Positions 42,829 through 50,948 of a stretch of DNA of 51,938 nucleotides are shown one piece after another. Within the stretch, counting starts at the first letter, position 1, and the number at the start of each line of letters is the position of its first letter. The position numbers were made by a program, and so were the translations under genes. The notes under the pieces were generated by a model. That model did no database searches. It saw only the letters and a list, made by a program, of their open reading frames with translations, and was not told the DNA's origin. The stretch lies in NCBI GenBank assembly GCA_030695415.1, contig JAUYQZ010000040.1, forward strand, positions 1 through 51,938, given 5' to 3'. Origin of the DNA: Hylemonella sp. GTDB lineage: Bacteria > Pseudomonadota > Gammaproteobacteria > Burkholderiales > Burkholderiaceae_C.

Positions 42829-44544
42829 TCAGCCTTCCCGCCGCGCATGCAGCGCGCGCGCCAGGCTGGCCTCCACGGGCCAGGGCTCTGCGCCCAGGCG
42901 GGCGGCCAGCAGTTCGGCGCAGAGCATGGCGAAGCTCAGACCTCTTGAACCCATGGCCGCGCTGATCCACAGCGTGGGCTGCGGGCCTTCTTCCAGCGGG
43001 CCGACCAGGGGCAGGCGGTCGGCGCTGACGCAGCGGGTGCCGCCCCAGCCGCGCGCGGCCTCCGGCGTGAAGGAAGGTGATAACTGCTGTGCCGCGGCGG
43101 GCAGCAGGGTGCGCAGCTTGTCGAGGTTGGTGTGGTGGTGTTCGCTGGCCGTGGCCGGTGGCTGGGTCGCCTCCTCATAGGTGGCGCCGGCGTACCAGGC
43201 CAGGCCATCTTCTGTGGGCACGGCGGGGATGAGAGCGCCCAGGCCGTTGACGGGGAAGGGCGGCAGCGCGCTTTCATCACCCGGCTGGCGCAGGCCGCTG
43301 CTCATCACGCCGCGCATTTCCTGCAGGGCCGGCAGTTGGGCGTCCAGGCCCAGCGGGGCCAGCAGGCGCGGCGCATCGGCCGCATTGGCCAGCACCACGT
43401 GGCTGGCGCTGGTCAGCAGCTTTCCTTCGCGGTCCAGCAGCTGCCACATCATGCCGAAGCGTTGCAGCCGCTCCACCTTGGTGTTGCCCCGGAAGGTCAC
43501 GCCCGTGTGCTTCAGCCAGGCCCGCACCAGGCGCGCGGGTTTGATCCAGGCGGCTTGGGCGTGCCACAGCGCGGGCACGTCCGCCATGCCAGTGCGCCAG
43601 GGTTCGGTGCCCGTGGGGGCCAGGTGCGTGATCTGCTGGCCCTCGGCGGGCCAGTGGGCCGGCAGGCCGGTGTTGCCATCCAGGCGCTGCTCCAGCACGC
43701 CACTGGCGTCCCAGTCCTGCCCGGCCTGCAGCAGGCGCTGCGCTTCGGCGCGCATGAGGCGCAGGCCGGAACGTGTGAGGCGCGAACGCGGGCTGTCGTC
43801 CACCGAGACATGGGGTACCAGCAGGCCGGCGGGCAAACCCGAGGCGCCAGCGGCTGCTTCGGGCGCAGCGTCCAGCACCTGAACCTGCCAGCCGCGCCGC
43901 GCGAGTACCGCTGCGACGCTGGCCCCGGCCAGGCCGGCGCCGATCACCGCGCAAGTGCCGGGTGCGGCCGCCTCGGTGCGCAGGGTTTCGCGGTGGGTCT
44001 TGAGTTCCCAGGGAGGATCGTAGCGCCCGTGATGTGCTTCCAGCACAAAGCCGCTTTCCGACAGCAGTTTGTGCAGATCGGTCGTCAGCTTGTCGAAGTT
44101 GAGGTGTGTGCCGCGCCGGCAGCAGCGCGCCAGGGCCTTGAGGCTCCAGCGGTCCCAGGGCAGGGTGCTGTCGAGAAAGACGGCATCGGCCTCGAACTGC
44201 TGCTCGCGCAGCAGGGTTTGCAGTTCACCTGCGCAAAGCGTCAGCTGCAGCCGGCCCTCGGCCAGGGACAAGCGATGCATGCCGGGCAGCAGGCCGCTCC
44301 ACTGCGCCAGCAGCTCATCGACCAGCGCCCCTTGTTCCGGCGTAGCCGCGGCGCGTAGCACCTCGGCCGCGGGCGGTGAGGCGGTGAGGGCGACGAGGTG
44401 CAGCACACGAGGGCGCTGCGCCCCGTCTTGCCAGCACTGCCAGAGCGCAAGCAGGCGTGTCGCGTCCAAGCGCGTGTCGAGCACTCGCCAGGCCGCTTGG
44501 CCATCCGGTTGCGGCGGCAGCAAGGTGCGCGCCGATTCGTTCAC
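42829..44544 (-). CDS. mnmC: MnmC homologue: FAD oxidoreductase domain intact, methyltransferase domain degenerate
   Basis: A 571-residue protein (E. coli MnmC 668). The C-terminal half is a complete FAD-dependent oxidase: CAVIGAGLAGASVAAVLARR near 198, LDAAPEAAAGASGLPAGLLV, and late RGWGGTRCVSADRLPLVGPL with WISAAMGSRGLSFA. This half converts cmnm5s2U to nm5s2U in tRNA wobble positions. The N-terminal half still aligns with MnmC (for example LLPGMHRLSLAEGRLQLTL), but it is about 70 residues short. The glycine-rich SAM motif (normally E-T-G-F-G-x-G-x-N-F) reads DTRLDATRLL, and the DGFAP motif reads DSTLP. Methylation to mnm5 is therefore unlikely. It follows yggX by 18 bp. Confidence 0.85.
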   Translation of the reverse strand: MNESARTLLPPQPDGQAAWRVLDTRLDATRLLALWQCWQDGAQRPRVLHLVALTASPPAAEVLRAAATPEQGALVDELLAQWSGLLPGMHRLSLAEGRLQLTLCAGELQTLLREQQFEADAVFLDSTLPWDRWSLKALARCCRRGTHLNFDKLTTDLHKLLSESGFVLEAHHGRYDPPWELKTHRETLRTEAAAPGTCAVIGAGLAGASVAAVLARRGWQVQVLDAAPEAAAGASGLPAGLLVPHVSVDDSPRSRLTRSGLRLMRAEAQRLLQAGQDWDASGVLEQRLDGNTGLPAHWPAEGQQITHLAPTGTEPWRTGMADVPALWHAQAAWIKPARLVRAWLKHTGVTFRGNTKVERLQRFGMMWQLLDREGKLLTSASHVVLANAADAPRLLAPLGLDAQLPALQEMRGVMSSGLRQPGDESALPPFPVNGLGALIPAVPTEDGLAWYAGATYEEATQPPATASEHHHTNLDKLRTLLPAAAQQLSPSFTPEAARGWGGTRCVSADRLPLVGPLEEGPQPTLWISAAMGSRGLSFAMLCAELLAARLGAEPWPVEASLARALHARREG

Positions 44545-44562
44545 TTGGGGCGTGGGAGACGC

Positions 44563-44835
44563 TTATGCCTTCGGCGGCACATAGCCCGCCGCAGCGTCGG
44601 CGCCGCTGCCGAAGAAGTGGTTCTCCATCTGGCGGGCCAGGTACTGGCGGGCGCGGGCATCGGCCAGGTTCAGGCGGTTCTCGTTGACCAGCATGGTCTG
44701 GTGCTTGAGCCAGGCGGCCCAGGCTTCCTTGCTGACGCCTTCCCAGATGCGCTTGCCCAGTTCGCCCGGGTAGGGCGGGAAGTCCATGCCTTCGGCTTCC
44801 TTGCCGAGCTTGATGCAGTTGACCATGCGTGCCAT
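44563..44835 (-). CDS. yggX: Fe(2+)-trafficking / oxidative damage protection protein
   Basis: A 90-residue protein of the YggX family. It contains [20 protein letters not shown] with the single conserved Cys at residue 7, then [20 protein letters not shown] and [19 protein letters not shown]. YggX protects iron-sulfur clusters against oxidation. The start is ATG 44835; an in-frame ATG three codons later is possible. It diverges from the sulfate-binding protein gene over a 129-bp AT-rich gap, so a promoter for it should lie there. Confidence 0.96.
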   Translation of the reverse strand: MARMVNCIKLGKEAEGMDFPPYPGELGKRIWEGVSKEAWAAWLKHQTMLVNENRLNLADARARQYLARQMENHFFGSGADAAAGYVPPKA

Positions 44836-44863
44836 GAGTAGCCTCTTTCGATGTTCAGATGTT

Positions 44864-44892
44864 TAAGTAATTAGCTACTGAAATTTTATTGG
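44864..44892 (+). promoter_or_regulatory. Candidate operator in the yggX/sulfate-binding protein intergenic region
   Basis: TAAGTAATTAGC (44864-44875) is followed by an AT-rich stretch to TTTTATTGG (44892). Eleven of the first twelve bases recur as TAAGTAATAAGC (45999-46010) upstream of the second sulfate-binding protein gene, followed there too by GAA...ATT...GTTGG. A CysB-like sulfur-starvation site is a reasonable guess. Binding has not been shown. Confidence 0.4.
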
Positions 44893-44964
44893 TTCCAGTT
44901 TTGAGCATGTCTCTCCAGAATCCCAGCCATCGCAACCCGATATGAGATCTGACAAGGAAGAAAC

Positions 44965-45975
44965 ATGACGCAACGCCGAGACTTTATCAAGCTTTCATTG
45001 GCCTTCGTCCTGGCAGGGATGGCTATGGCCAGTCTGGCCCAGCCAGCAGTCACCTTGCTCAACGTGTCTTACGACCCGACGCGTGAACTCTACGTCGAGG
45101 TCAACGCCGCTTTCAGCAAGCACTGGAAGTCCAGGACCGGTCAGAACCTGACCCTCCAGCAGTCGCACGGTGGCTCGGGCAAGCAGGCCCGTTCCATCAT
45201 TGACGGCCTGGACGCTGATGTGGCCACCCTGGCTCTGGCCGGCGACACCGACGCACTGCACAAGAACGGCGGCTGGATCCCCAAGGACTGGCAGAAGCGC
45301 CTGCCCTTGAACTCTTCGCCCTACACCTCCACCATCGTGCTGGTGGTGCGCCAGGGCAATCCCAAGGGCATCAAGGACTGGGATGACCTGATCCGTCCGG
45401 ACGTCAAGGTCATCACGCCCAATCCCAAGACCTCGGGCGGTGCGCGCTGGAATTACCTGGCCGCCTGGGAATTTGCCAAGCGCAAGTACGGCAGTGAGGC
45501 CAAGGCCAAGGAGTTCGTGGCCACGCTCTACAGCAACGTGCCGGTGCTCGACACCGGTGCGCGCGGCTCCTCGGTCACGTTTGCCCAGCGCGCCCAGGGG
45601 GATGTTTTCATCTCCTGGGAGAACGAGGCCTACCTGCTGGAAAAGGAGTTCGGCAACAAGGTCGACTTCATCTACCCCAGCCTGTCCATCCTGGCCGAGC
45701 CGGCCGTGACCATTGTCGACAAGAACGTCGACAGAAAGGGCACCCGCGCTGTGGCTCAGGCCTATCTGGAGTTCCTCTATACCGAGGAGGCCCAGGACAT
45801 CATCGGCAAGCACTTTTACCGTCCGACCTCGGCCAAAGCCCAGGCCAGGTACGCCAAACAGTTCCCCAAGCTCAATCTCTTCCGGATCGAGGACGCTTTC
45901 GGCGGCTGGGACCAGGCGGCCAGGCTGCACTTCGCAGACGGCGGCACCTTCGACCAGATCTACAGCCGCAGGTGA
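44965..45975 (+). CDS. Sulfate ABC transporter substrate-binding protein, first copy (Tat-like signal)
   Basis: A 336-residue periplasmic binding protein of the Sbp/CysP family. It contains [77 protein letters not shown] and [14 protein letters not shown], all typical of sulfate/thiosulfate binding. The N-terminus [17 protein letters not shown] carries RRDFIK, close to the twin-arginine motif, and ends at SLAQP for cleavage. AAGGAAG lies 6 nt before ATG. A second, Sec-type copy follows 327 bp downstream, then cysT-cysW-cysA. Confidence 0.94.
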   Translation: MTQRRDFIKLSLAFVLAGMAMASLAQPAVTLLNVSYDPTRELYVEVNAAFSKHWKSRTGQNLTLQQSHGGSGKQARSIIDGLDADVATLALAGDTDALHKNGGWIPKDWQKRLPLNSSPYTSTIVLVVRQGNPKGIKDWDDLIRPDVKVITPNPKTSGGARWNYLAAWEFAKRKYGSEAKAKEFVATLYSNVPVLDTGARGSSVTFAQRAQGDVFISWENEAYLLEKEFGNKVDFIYPSLSILAEPAVTIVDKNVDRKGTRAVAQAYLEFLYTEEAQDIIGKHFYRPTSAKAQARYAKQFPKLNLFRIEDAFGGWDQAARLHFADGGTFDQIYSRR

Positions 45976-45998
45976 GGCGGACCCGGGCCAAGGACAGC

Positions 45999-46010
45999 TA
46001 AGTAATAAGC
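45999..46010 (+). promoter_or_regulatory. Candidate operator upstream of the second sulfate-binding protein gene
   Basis: TAAGTAATAAGC, 23 bp after the stop of the first binding-protein gene, repeats the motif at 44864-44875 with one mismatch. It suggests that the second gene has its own promoter, copied along with the gene. The stretch 45976-46302 holds this motif, the gene remnant at 46085-46258 and otherwise nothing I recognise. Confidence 0.4.
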
Positions 46011-46084
46011 AAAGAAGAATTGATTCGTTGGAGATTCGCGCCCCGGTCCCCAGAATCCGGTGACCGACACGGACTACCGCTCTC

Positions 46085-46258
46085 ATGACCCGATTGACCA
46101 TCGTTCCCGGCTGGCGTGTTTCGACGCCCGGTCACTGGCAAAGCCTCTGGGCCTTGCAGTGGCCCGGCGCCCTGCGCGTGCGGCAGGAGGACTGGGAACA
46201 CCCGGGCCGCAACGCGTTGCCTCGCTGGTGCCCATGCGCCTGTTTGCAGTCGCTGTAG
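46085..46258 (+). pseudogene. Remnant of an RBBP9/YdeN-type alpha/beta hydrolase gene
   Basis: A 57-codon frame from ATG 46085 to TAG begins MTRLTIVPGWRVSTPGHWQS and continues LWALQWPGALRVRQEDWEHP. This matches the N-terminus of RBBP9/YdeN serine hydrolases (usual pattern: (I/V)VPGLxxSGPxHWQSxWxxxxP ... RVxQxDWxxP). Intact members have about 180-200 residues with the catalytic Ser in GHSLG and later Asp and His; all of that is missing. After residue 41 the sequence leaves the family, and only about 45 bp separate the stop from the next gene, so the rest of the gene was deleted. There is no good Shine-Dalgarno sequence. Confidence 0.65.
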
Positions 46259-46302
46259 GCCGACGCCAGGCTTGACCACCCACAACCCCATTTGGAAATC
46301 GC

Positions 46303-47295
46303 ATGAAGAAAAACATCCCTCATCTGCTGGCCGTTCTTGCCCTCAGCACCAGCGCCCTGGCTTCGGCCCAGAGCCTGCTCAATGTGTCCTACGATGTCTC
46401 GCGCGAGTTCTACAAGGACTACAACGCGGCCTTCGTGGCCCACACCAGGAAGACCACCGGCAAGGAACTCAAGGTCGACCAGTCGCATGCCGGCTCCAGT
46501 GCCCAGGCGCGTGCCGTGGCTGACGGCCTGGAGGCCGACGTGGTGAGCTTCAACACCACCACCGACATCGACTTCCTGGCGTCCAAAGGCGTCGTGGCGG
46601 CCGACTGGACCAAGCGTTTCCCCAACGGCGCCTCGCCCACCACCTCCACGATGCTGTTCCTGGTCCGCAACGGCAACCCCAAGGGCATCAAGGACTGGGA
46701 CGACCTGATCAAGCCGGGCGTGCAGGTCGTGGTGGTCAACCCCAAGACCGGAGGCAACGGCCGCATGGCCTACCTGGCCGCCTGGGGGTATGTGCGCAGC
46801 AAGGGGGGCAGCGATGCGCAGGCCGCGGAGTTCGTGGGCAAGCTCTACAAGAACGTGCCGGTGCTGGCGCGCGGCGGGCGGGACGCCACGGGCATCTTCC
46901 TGCAGCGCAATATCGGCGACGTGCTGGTGACCTTCGAGTCCGAGGTGGTCTCGGTGGATCGCGAGTTCGGCGCCGGCAAGGTCGATGCCGTGCACCCCAG
47001 CGCCAGCATCGTGGCCGAGAACCCGGTCGCCGTCGTCGAGCGCACCGTGCAGAAAAAAGGCACGGCCGCCGAGGCCAGGGCCTACCTGGATTACCTCTAC
47101 TCTGACGAGGGCCAGGAGATTGCGGCCAGGCACGGCATCCGGCCGCGTTCGGAGGCCGTGCTGAAGAAATACGCCAGCACCTTCAAGCCGCTCAAGCTCT
47201 TCACCGTGGCTGACTATTTCGGTTCGCTGGCCGAGGCGCAGAAGGTGCACTTCAACGACGGCGGCAAGTTCGATCAGCTCTACACGGTGAAATGA
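46303..47295 (+). CDS. sbp: Sulfate ABC transporter substrate-binding protein, second copy (Sec signal)
   Basis: A 330-residue Sbp/CysP homologue. The signal peptide is MKKNIPHLLAVLALSTSALA with cleavage near ASAQ. The mature part has [76 protein letters not shown] and IGDVLVTFESEVVS. It shares its whole architecture with the first copy and probably arose by duplication, but the two differ in much of the sequence. It should deliver sulfate or thiosulfate to CysT/CysW. GGAAATC precedes ATG. A hairpin-rich repeat separates it from cysT. Confidence 0.95.
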   Translation: MKKNIPHLLAVLALSTSALASAQSLLNVSYDVSREFYKDYNAAFVAHTRKTTGKELKVDQSHAGSSAQARAVADGLEADVVSFNTTTDIDFLASKGVVAADWTKRFPNGASPTTSTMLFLVRNGNPKGIKDWDDLIKPGVQVVVVNPKTGGNGRMAYLAAWGYVRSKGGSDAQAAEFVGKLYKNVPVLARGGRDATGIFLQRNIGDVLVTFESEVVSVDREFGAGKVDAVHPSASIVAENPVAVVERTVQKKGTAAEARAYLDYLYSDEGQEIAARHGIRPRSEAVLKKYASTFKPLKLFTVADYFGSLAEAQKVHFNDGGKFDQLYTVK

Positions 47296-47310
47296 CCCGC
47301 CCCCGAAACG

Positions 47311-47448
47311 CCTTCGGCGTCCGATGCTCACGGCCTGAGGCCGTGGCCCTTCAGTCTGTCCAAGCCTGCGCAGGCAGGCTTGGAGCCGCAGCCCTCAGCC
47401 CCTCAAGGGGGCGCCACCAGCGGCCCGGCAAAGCCGGTTCCGCGGTGG
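47311..47448. repeat. Hairpin array between sbp and cysT, including repeat copy 2
   Basis: Four perfect hairpins follow one another: 47329-47335/47339-47345 (7 bp), 47360-47369/47374-47383 (10 bp, 4-nt loop), 47399-47403/47406-47410 (5 bp) and 47425-47429/47433-47437 (5 bp). The short CGCC-ttc-GGCG sits before them at about 47310. The core 47399-47448 is the inverse of the repeat at 32219-32268 between thiS and thiG. By analogy with REP sequences between malE and malF, it may raise the level of the binding-protein mRNA over the permease mRNA. Confidence 0.8.
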
Positions 47449-47464
47449 CCCACGAAAAGAAAGC

Positions 47465-48343
47465 ATGAGTACCGCAATTTCTTCGCTGTCGCTGCCGGCG
47501 GTCGCCACCCCCCGGCGCGCCCCTCGGCGCGTGCTGCCCGGCTTCAAGCTGACGCTGGGCTTCACCATTCTTTACCTGAGCCTGATCGTTCTGATCCCGC
47601 TCTCGGCCCTGGTCTTCAAGACCTTCACGCTGAGCTGGGAGCAGTTCTGGGCTGCGGTCACCTCACCCCGCGTGCTGGCCTCCTACCGCCTGACCTTCGG
47701 CGCCTCGCTGATCGCCGCGCTGGTCAATGTGGTGTTCGGCCTGCTGGTGGCCTGGGTGCTGGTGCGCTACCGCTTCCCGGGCAAGAAGATCGTCGACGCG
47801 CTGGTGGACCTGCCCTTTGCGCTGCCCACGGCCGTGGCCGGCATCGCGCTCACGGCCCTACTGGCAGGCAATGGCTGGGTCGGCCAGGTCTTTGAACCCT
47901 GGGGTATCCAGCTGGCGTTCAACCCGAATGGCGTGGTGATCGCGCTGATCTTCATCGGACTGCCCTTTGTGGTGCGCACGGTGCAGCCGGTGCTGGAAGA
48001 CGTGGAAAAAGAGCTGGAAGAGGCCGCCACCAGCCTGGGCGCCACGCGCTGGCAGACCTTTCGTTACGTCATTTTTCCGTCCATCGCGCCGGCCTTGCTC
48101 ACGGGTTTTGCCATGGCCTTTGCCCGCGCCATCGGCGAGTATGGCTCAGTCATCTTCATCGCCGGCAACATGCCCATGGTGTCCGAGATCACGCCGCTCA
48201 TCATCATCGGCAAGCTGGAACAGTATGACTACGCCGGTGCCACCGCCGTGGCCACCGTGCTGCTGGTGGTTTCCTTCATCCTGCTGCTGCTCATCAATGG
48301 ACTGCAATCCTGGCAGCGTAAGCGTTCGGGAGCATCGGCATGA
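47465..48343 (+). CDS. cysT: Sulfate/thiosulfate ABC transporter permease CysT (CysU)
   Basis: A 292-residue inner-membrane permease with about six hydrophobic helices; the first is [21 protein letters not shown]. The ABC-coupling EAA loop reads [48 protein letters not shown] and [20 protein letters not shown] are standard CysT segments. It forms the channel with CysW. It starts after the hairpin repeat and overlaps cysW by 4 bp (ATGA). Confidence 0.97.
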   Translation: MSTAISSLSLPAVATPRRAPRRVLPGFKLTLGFTILYLSLIVLIPLSALVFKTFTLSWEQFWAAVTSPRVLASYRLTFGASLIAALVNVVFGLLVAWVLVRYRFPGKKIVDALVDLPFALPTAVAGIALTALLAGNGWVGQVFEPWGIQLAFNPNGVVIALIFIGLPFVVRTVQPVLEDVEKELEEAATSLGATRWQTFRYVIFPSIAPALLTGFAMAFARAIGEYGSVIFIAGNMPMVSEITPLIIIGKLEQYDYAGATAVATVLLVVSFILLLLINGLQSWQRKRSGASA

Positions 48344-49245
48344 GCAACACTGCAAAACGCACGGCGCGCGCCGGCACCACCGAGCCGGCCTGGGTGCGCA
48401 CCACCCTGATCGGCGTGGCGCTGGCCTTCATGTTCCTCTTCCTGGTGCTGCCGCTGGCGGCCGTGTTCACCGAGGCGCTGCGCAAGGGCTGGGAAGCCTA
48501 TTGGGAAGCGCTCAAGGAGCCTGATGCCTGGGCCGCCATCCGCCTCACGCTGCTCACCGCGGCCATCGCCGTGCCGCTCAACCTGGTCTTCGGCGTGGCC
48601 GCGGCCTGGGCGATTGCCAAGTACGAGTTCCGCGGCAAGGCCTTCCTGACCACGCTGGTGGACCTGCCGTTTTCGGTCTCGCCCGTGGTGGCCGGCCTGA
48701 TCTACGTGCTGGTCTTCGGCGCGCAGGGCTGGCTGGGCCCCTGGCTGCAGGCGCACGACATCCGGATCGTCTTCGCCGTGCCCGGCATCGTGCTCGCCAC
48801 CGTCTTCGTCACCTTTCCCTTCATCGCGCGTGAGCTCATTCCGCTGATGCAGGCGCAGGGCAACGAGGAAGAGCAGGCTGCCATCGTGCTGGGCGCCACC
48901 GGCTGGCAGACCTTCTGGTACGTGACCTTGCCCAACATCAAGTGGGGCCTGATCTACGGCGTCATCCTCTGCAACGCGCGCGCCATGGGCGAGTTCGGCG
49001 CGGTCTCCGTGGTCTCGGGCCACATCCGCGGCCAGACCAACACCATGCCGCTGCACGTGGAGGTGCTCTACAACGAGTACCAGTCCGTCGCCGCCTTTGC
49101 CGTGGCTTCGCTGCTGGCCCTGCTGGCGCTGGTCACCCTGGTGATCAAGTCCGTGGTCGAGTGGCGGCACGAGCGTGAGCTGAAGGCTGCCGCCGAGCTG
49201 CCGCCTGAGAACCCGAACGCACGCCTCGCGCCTGCCGTTTCCTGA
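48340..49245 (+). CDS. cysW: Sulfate ABC transporter permease CysW
   Basis: A 301-residue permease with six predicted membrane helices. The first is [22 protein letters not shown] and the EAA loop is [51 protein letters not shown] and [20 protein letters not shown] are CysW signatures. It pairs with CysT. The N-terminal 20 residues are basic and cytosolic. The start overlaps the cysT stop (ATGA) and cysA begins 9 bp after its stop. Confidence 0.97.
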   Translation: MSNTAKRTARAGTTEPAWVRTTLIGVALAFMFLFLVLPLAAVFTEALRKGWEAYWEALKEPDAWAAIRLTLLTAAIAVPLNLVFGVAAAWAIAKYEFRGKAFLTTLVDLPFSVSPVVAGLIYVLVFGAQGWLGPWLQAHDIRIVFAVPGIVLATVFVTFPFIARELIPLMQAQGNEEEQAAIVLGATGWQTFWYVTLPNIKWGLIYGVILCNARAMGEFGAVSVVSGHIRGQTNTMPLHVEVLYNEYQSVAAFAVASLLALLALVTLVIKSVVEWRHERELKAAAELPPENPNARLAPAVS

Positions 49246-49254
49246 AAGTCCATC

Positions 49255-50367
49255 ATGAGCATTGAAATCCGCGACATCAGCAAGCAGTTCGGCGACTTCC
49301 ACGCCCTGCGCCAGGTCAATCTCGACATCCAGTCCGGTGAACTGGTCGCCTTGCTGGGCCCTTCGGGCTGCGGCAAGACCACGCTGCTGCGCATCATCGC
49401 CGGTCTGGAAACGCCGGACCAGGGCACCATCCTGTTCAGCGGCGAAGACACCACCGAGGTGCATGTGCGCGAGCGCAATGTGGGCTTCGTGTTCCAGCAC
49501 TACGCGCTGTTCCGCCACATGACCGTGTTCGACAACGTGGCCTTCGGCCTGCGCATGAAACCGCGTGCTGTGCGTCCCAGCGAAACCCAGATCAAGGCCA
49601 AGGTGCATGAACTGCTGAGTCTGGTGCAACTGGACTGGCTGGCCGACCGTTACCCCTCCCAGCTCTCGGGCGGCCAGCGCCAGCGCATCGCCCTGGCGCG
49701 CGCGCTGGCCGTGGAGCCCAAGGTGCTGCTGCTGGACGAACCCTTCGGCGCGCTGGACGCCAAGGTGCGCAAGGAATTGCGCCGCTGGCTGCGCCGCCTG
49801 CACGATGAATTGCACGTGACCAGCATCTTCGTGACCCACGACCAGGAAGAGGCACTGGAGGTGGCCGACCGCGTGGTGCTCATGAACCATGGCCGGGTCG
49901 AGCAGATCGGCACGCCGCAGCAGGTCTGGGACCAGCCGGCCAGCCCCTTCGTCTACGGTTTCCTGGGCGACGTGAATCTGTTTCACGGCCGGGTGGAGCA
50001 GGGCGAAGTGGTGATCGGGGAGGGCCAGCAGGGCCTGCGCCTGGACTCGCCCGAACATCGCGGCGCGGACGACGGCAAGGCCTTTGCCTATGTGCGTCCG
50101 CACGACTTCGAGGTGCAGCGCTGGGTCACCGGTGCCACCGGCATCACGGCGCGCCTGAGCCGGGCCATTGTGGTCGGCCCGATTGCCAGACTGGAACTAA
50201 TTCCCGAAGACGTGACTCAATCCGGGGAGAATAAGATTGTTGAGGTGCAGCTTGCTGCGTCACAATACCGCGAACTCGGTCTGACAGAGGGCGAACGGCT
50301 GGTGCTGACACCGCGCAAGGCCCGCGTCTTCGTAGAAGGAACCCCTGATCTTGCGCAAGCTGTTTGA
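49255..50367 (+). CDS. cysA: Sulfate/thiosulfate import ATP-binding protein CysA
   Basis: A 370-residue ABC ATPase. Walker A is [18 protein letters not shown] (about 34-51), the Q-loop [11 protein letters not shown], signature [16 protein letters not shown], Walker [21 protein letters not shown] and the switch His in [16 protein letters not shown]. The C-terminal TOBE-like domain (about 240-355, with [13 protein letters not shown]) is typical of CysA and may regulate. It energises sulfate uptake through CysT/CysW. The last 17 bp overlap the start of dsbB. Confidence 0.97.
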   Translation: MSIEIRDISKQFGDFHALRQVNLDIQSGELVALLGPSGCGKTTLLRIIAGLETPDQGTILFSGEDTTEVHVRERNVGFVFQHYALFRHMTVFDNVAFGLRMKPRAVRPSETQIKAKVHELLSLVQLDWLADRYPSQLSGGQRQRIALARALAVEPKVLLLDEPFGALDAKVRKELRRWLRRLHDELHVTSIFVTHDQEEALEVADRVVLMNHGRVEQIGTPQQVWDQPASPFVYGFLGDVNLFHGRVEQGEVVIGEGQQGLRLDSPEHRGADDGKAFAYVRPHDFEVQRWVTGATGITARLSRAIVVGPIARLELIPEDVTQSGENKIVEVQLAASQYRELGLTEGERLVLTPRKARVFVEGTPDLAQAV

Positions 50368-50854
50368 ACTCTCCCCCCGGCGCATCTACGCGCTGGTCTG
50401 TGGCATCTGCCTGGCCCTGCTGGCCTTCGGCCTCTACCTGCAGCACGTCGTGGGCCTGGAGCCCTGCCCCATGTGCATCGTGCAGCGCTACACCATGGTG
50501 CTGATCGCCATGGTCGCGGCACTCGGGGCCGCTGTGTCCGGGCACCGCAGCCACCAGGCCATCGCCGGATTGTTGGCCGTGCTGGCGGTGTTCGGCGCTT
50601 TCGTCGCCGCGCGCCAGAGCTGGCTGCAGTGGTACCCGCCCGAGATCGCCACCTGCGGGCGCGACTTCTACGGCATGATCGAAAATTTCCCCCTGCAGCG
50701 CGCCATCCCCATGATCTTCAAGGGTTCGGGCGACTGCACGGCCATCGACTGGACCTTCCTGGGCGGCACGATCGCCAACTGGGCCTTCCTCTGGTTCACG
50801 GCCTTTGCCTTGGTGGCGCTGCTGCTAGCCTGGCGTCTGCGCCGCTCAAGCTGA
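50351..50854 (+). CDS. dsbB: Disulfide bond formation protein DsbB
   Basis: A four-helix inner-membrane protein of 167 residues. The first periplasmic redox pair is C39-P-M-C42, as in the family's CxxC. The second pair is C102 and C129, separated by a loop. The quinone-site Arg follows the first pair (CIVQRYTM, R46). It reoxidises DsbA and passes electrons to quinone. The start is TTG 50351, because the first helix ([20 protein letters not shown]) is needed and no ATG precedes it; AAGGA lies about 10 nt upstream, inside cysA. The 17-bp overlap with cysA suggests co-expression with sulfate uptake. Confidence 0.93.
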   Translation: MRKLFELSPRRIYALVCGICLALLAFGLYLQHVVGLEPCPMCIVQRYTMVLIAMVAALGAAVSGHRSHQAIAGLLAVLAVFGAFVAARQSWLQWYPPEIATCGRDFYGMIENFPLQRAIPMIFKGSGDCTAIDWTFLGGTIANWAFLWFTAFALVALLLAWRLRRSS

Positions 50855-50948
50855 CCCATTCCGGCGTTTGAGCGCCGGCGCCCTGGCTCATAATGGTTCG
50901 CACCGCGGCAGGCAGCGCGGTAGAGGAACTCATTCTGGGGGGCAAACC

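Noticed and set aside
47296..47464. Small gene between sbp and cysT
   Set aside because: No frame has a ribosome-binding site or recognisable protein; the sequence is made of hairpins and the repeat.
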